NCBI RefSeq assembly: GCF_030625865.1 | Contig: NZ_DAOUQB010000011.1 | Span: forward strand, 1 to 64,000 | Origin: Anaerotignum sp. | GTDB taxonomy: Bacteria; Bacillota; Clostridia; Lachnospirales; Anaerotignaceae | DNA: 64,000 nucleotides | Direction: 5' to 3' | Part shown: piece by piece, positions 61,897 to 64,000 of the stretch | How the letters are laid out: the number at the start of each line of letters is the position of its first letter | Numbering within the stretch: the first letter of the stretch is position 1 | Notes under the pieces: generated by a model | What the model was told of the DNA's origin: nothing | The model's database searches: none | What the model saw: only the letters and a program-made list of their open reading frames with translations | Program-made: the position numbers and the translations under genes

Positions 61897-62469
61897 CTAA
61901 ATTTCATGATACGATTGTAAAATACTGTTTGCTACTTCCAGCTTGCTTTGTCTGCAATCCATGGCGTGTTTTTCAATATAACGATGTGCCTGAGGTTCAG
62001 TCATATGCAAATGTTGAATCAAAAGGCATTTTGCACGATGCACAGTGCGGACCTCTGAAAGCTGTTTTTGCAACTTCTTATTTTTTTCCTGTATTTTTGC
62101 AATTCGATTTTCAAATGCAATTGCAAATTTCACAGTACGATCAAATTCTGAACGCTTAAATGGTTTATACAGCGTAAGAATCCCATAATCCTCTTCACTA
62201 TACTCCTTGATGTTCCGATATGAATCCGGCAACAGTATAACTACAGCAGCATCCGTTCTTTGTGTCATAAAAATGGCTAAATCCTGAGCCGATTCACTTG
62301 GTAGAGGAGCATTTATGATTATAAGGGCGGGTGATGCACTTGCAATTAATTCCTTTGCCTGTTTACTGTTGGAAGCGTAGAGAATTTGGCAAGTTGAATA
62401 GCAGTCTAAAAGGCCGACAAGATTTTCCTTTTCTGTCTCTTTTCCGGCTATAATCAGTATCTGATTCAT
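61897..62469 (-). CDS. ANTAR-domain RNA-binding regulator with degenerate receiver
   Basis: 190 residues. The receiver-like N-terminal domain lacks the acidic pair (reads IAGKE) and has Asn at the phospho-site (IIINAPLP), although the Lys is kept (LYKPF). A coiled coil at about 115-135 leads into the ANTAR domain (CLLIQHLHMTEPQAHRYIEK). ANTAR proteins bind paired hexaloop hairpins in leader RNA and block termination. Here control is probably not by phosphorylation. Start at 62469 follows AAGGAGGGG. It lies 30 bases after purA on the same strand. Confidence 0.85.
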   Translation of the reverse strand: MNQILIIAGKETEKENLVGLLDCYSTCQILYASNSKQAKELIASASPALIIINAPLPSESAQDLAIFMTQRTDAAVVILLPDSYRNIKEYSEEDYGILTLYKPFKRSEFDRTVKFAIAFENRIAKIQEKNKKLQKQLSEVRTVHRAKCLLIQHLHMTEPQAHRYIEKHAMDCRQSKLEVANSILQSYHEI

Positions 62470-62499
62470 AAAGCCCCTCCTTTTCACTACAAATTCAAC

Positions 62500-63774
62500 T
62501 TAAAACATGGTGATATAAGCATCTCTTTCTGCGCCAACAGAAACATACTTGATGGGACAACCAACGGCTTTTTCAATGTATTTGATATACTGTAGTGCCT
62601 CTTTTGGTAAATCCGCTACACTTCGGCAACCGCTGATATCGCATTTCCAACCCTTGATTGTTTCAACCACAGGCTCTGCTGACTTTAAAACAGAAGCATA
62701 AGGGAATTCCGTTACTTCTTTTCCATCAACTTTATATTTTGTACAAACAGGTATTTCATCCAGATAGGACAAAACATCCATTTTTGTTAAAGCAATTTCG
62801 CTGCAACCCTGTACACGGATACCATATCTGCTGGCAACTATGTCAAAGGGTCCTACACGACGAGGTCTGCCTGTTGCAGCGCCGTATTCGCCGCCGGCTT
62901 CTCTTAAAGCATCGGCTTCTTCACCAAATATTTCACAGGTGAAAGGGCCTTCACCTACACAACTTGAATAAGCTTTCATGATGCCAATTACACTATCTAA
63001 TTGCAAATTAGGAACGCCAGCACCAATTGGAGCATAAGCAGCAATGGTTGAGGAAGATGAGGTAAAGGGATAAATACCAAAGTCGATATCTCTCAGAGCC
63101 CCAAGCTGCGCTTCAAACATGATTTTCTTTCCGGAGTTTTCAGCTTCTGTCAAATATAATCCGGTATCAATAATGTTTTCTTTGAAGGGAGTTCCGAACG
63201 TATCAAGCCACTGTAAGATTTCTTCATATTGCACGGGAGCAGCATGATAAACTCCTTCAATAATTAAGTTTTTATAGTTTATTAAGTTTTTAAGTGTTTC
63301 AGGATAGGATTCGGGATGAAGTAAATCTCCCATGCGCAAACACTTTTTCATATATTTATCACCATAAACAGGAGAAATACCTCTACGGGTGGAGCCAAAT
63401 TTTGCATCTCCCAAACGATCTTCTTCCAAACAGTCAAGAAGTTTATGATAAGGAAGGCAGATGATGGCTTTGTCGCTGATTTTTAAATTGTCTGCTGTAA
63501 CCTTTACTCCGGCATTTTTTAAACGGTCTACTTCGTGATAGAGATGTTCCAAGTCAATTGCCATACCATTTCCCATGACATTTACAACATCTTCCCGTAA
63601 AATGCCAGAAGGCAGCAAATTCAATACGAACTTCCCTAAGTGGTTAATTACGGTATGACCCGCATTATTACCTCCCTGATATCTACATACAATATCGTAT
63701 TCTTCTGAAAGCAGGTCAACCATACGACCTTTGCCTTCATCCCCCCAGTTGATGCCAACGATAGAAGTCAACAT
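62500..63774 (-). CDS. purA: Adenylosuccinate synthase
   Basis: 424 residues, full length. GTP-binding GINWGDEGKGRMVDLL, the catalytic His and Asp region GGNNAGHTV, and RRGISPVYGDKY with the IMP-binding TGRPRRVGPFD. It makes adenylosuccinate from IMP, aspartate and GTP. CAAAGGAGGCTTTCTTC precedes ATG. The 226 bases upstream to the window end show no purine riboswitch. It shares a strand with the ANTAR gene and is likely co-transcribed. Confidence 0.96.
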   Translation of the reverse strand: MLTSIVGINWGDEGKGRMVDLLSEEYDIVCRYQGGNNAGHTVINHLGKFVLNLLPSGILREDVVNVMGNGMAIDLEHLYHEVDRLKNAGVKVTADNLKISDKAIICLPYHKLLDCLEEDRLGDAKFGSTRRGISPVYGDKYMKKCLRMGDLLHPESYPETLKNLINYKNLIIEGVYHAAPVQYEEILQWLDTFGTPFKENIIDTGLYLTEAENSGKKIMFEAQLGALRDIDFGIYPFTSSSSTIAAYAPIGAGVPNLQLDSVIGIMKAYSSCVGEGPFTCEIFGEEADALREAGGEYGAATGRPRRVGPFDIVASRYGIRVQGCSEIALTKMDVLSYLDEIPVCTKYKVDGKEVTEFPYASVLKSAEPVVETIKGWKCDISGCRSVADLPKEALQYIKYIEKAVGCPIKYVSVGAERDAYITMF

Positions 63775-64000
63775 GAAGAAAGCCTCCTTTGATTTTGATA
63801 TAAAAAATAATGATTGATATTTTACTCAACATAGAAATTTTAATAGCGTTTCATAAGAATGTCAATGGATATCATAATGTATTATTATTCTTTTGTTTAG
63901 AATTAATATTCATATAAGCAATCACTTGTAAACATAGAACTGTTTTTTATGAAAAATGTGGCATTAAAAAACGTTATATAGATGGCTTATTTTGTATTTA

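Noticed and set aside
63775-64000. Purine riboswitch upstream of purA
   Set aside because: The conserved junction sequences are not visible on the minus strand.

Overview
The window is AT-rich chromosomal DNA from a spore-forming, anaerobic member of the Firmicutes (Clostridia). A Lachnospirales or Anaerotignum-like origin is my guess from gene families, not a proven identification. The evidence is strong AGGAGG ribosome sites, frequent TTG and GTG starts, a complete spoVAA-AB-AC-AD-AE sporulation cluster, a fused AdhE aldehyde/alcohol dehydrogenase, radical-SAM chemistry, a Dlt-type surface-acylation operon and many intrinsic terminators. No insertion sequence, CRISPR array, rRNA or prophage is visible. 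One tRNA, Leu(CAA), is present.

Bases 1-3490 are an eroded accessory patch. It holds an autoregulated XRE antitoxin-like gene without a recognisable partner, a CD3324-family regulator, a deletion scar joining a methyltransferase N-terminus to an ATP-dependent DNA ligase C-terminus, an orphan Dam-type adenine methylase, a small Cro/C1 regulator and a 55-codon ORF. The patch ends inside a polysaccharide deacetylase that has lost its C-terminus. Core genes follow: psuK-psuG (pseudouridine degradation), a radical SAM protein with a tiny Cys-rich membrane protein, a TIM-barrel protein, a CBS/CorC protein, ferritin, a DUF4397 protein, coaBC and a transglutaminase-like lipoprotein.

Bases 14005-19236 carry a compact pilus or pseudopilus operon (GspF/PilC, four small single-pass proteins, PilT) followed by a BTAD regulator with an apparently inactive GGDEF-like tail. 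Next come AraC/EamA/DUF2000, an Rrf2 regulator with YbaK, and a Dlt-like operon (dltA, GNAT, dltC, dltB, SGNH) behind a strong promoter and an upstream terminator hairpin. SOD, asparagine synthase and an ion-transporter-superfamily permease follow, with a LysR gene divergent from the permease. adhE comes next, with a long structured leader.

A DEAD-box helicase and uppP diverge from back-to-back promoters that appear to share one palindromic -35 hexamer. MgtC and spoVA follow, then a possible structured RNA, a membrane diguanylate cyclase, tRNA-Leu, and a divergent MATE / MocR pair with a 9-bp inverted repeat over the promoter. The right end is mostly envelope and competence functions: SH3-NlpC/P60 hydrolase, D,D-carboxypeptidase, comEA, a WalRK-like two-component pair, a GerMN protein, comEC and holA. 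It finishes with a cyclase-family hydrolase, an ANTAR protein with a degenerate receiver, and purA.

No wholly new system is proven. The best candidates for something undescribed are the pilus-like operon with its BTAD/GGDEF regulator, the GNAT-containing dlt operon, the unassigned RNA hairpin near 44.8 kb, and the radical SAM / Cys-rich pair.
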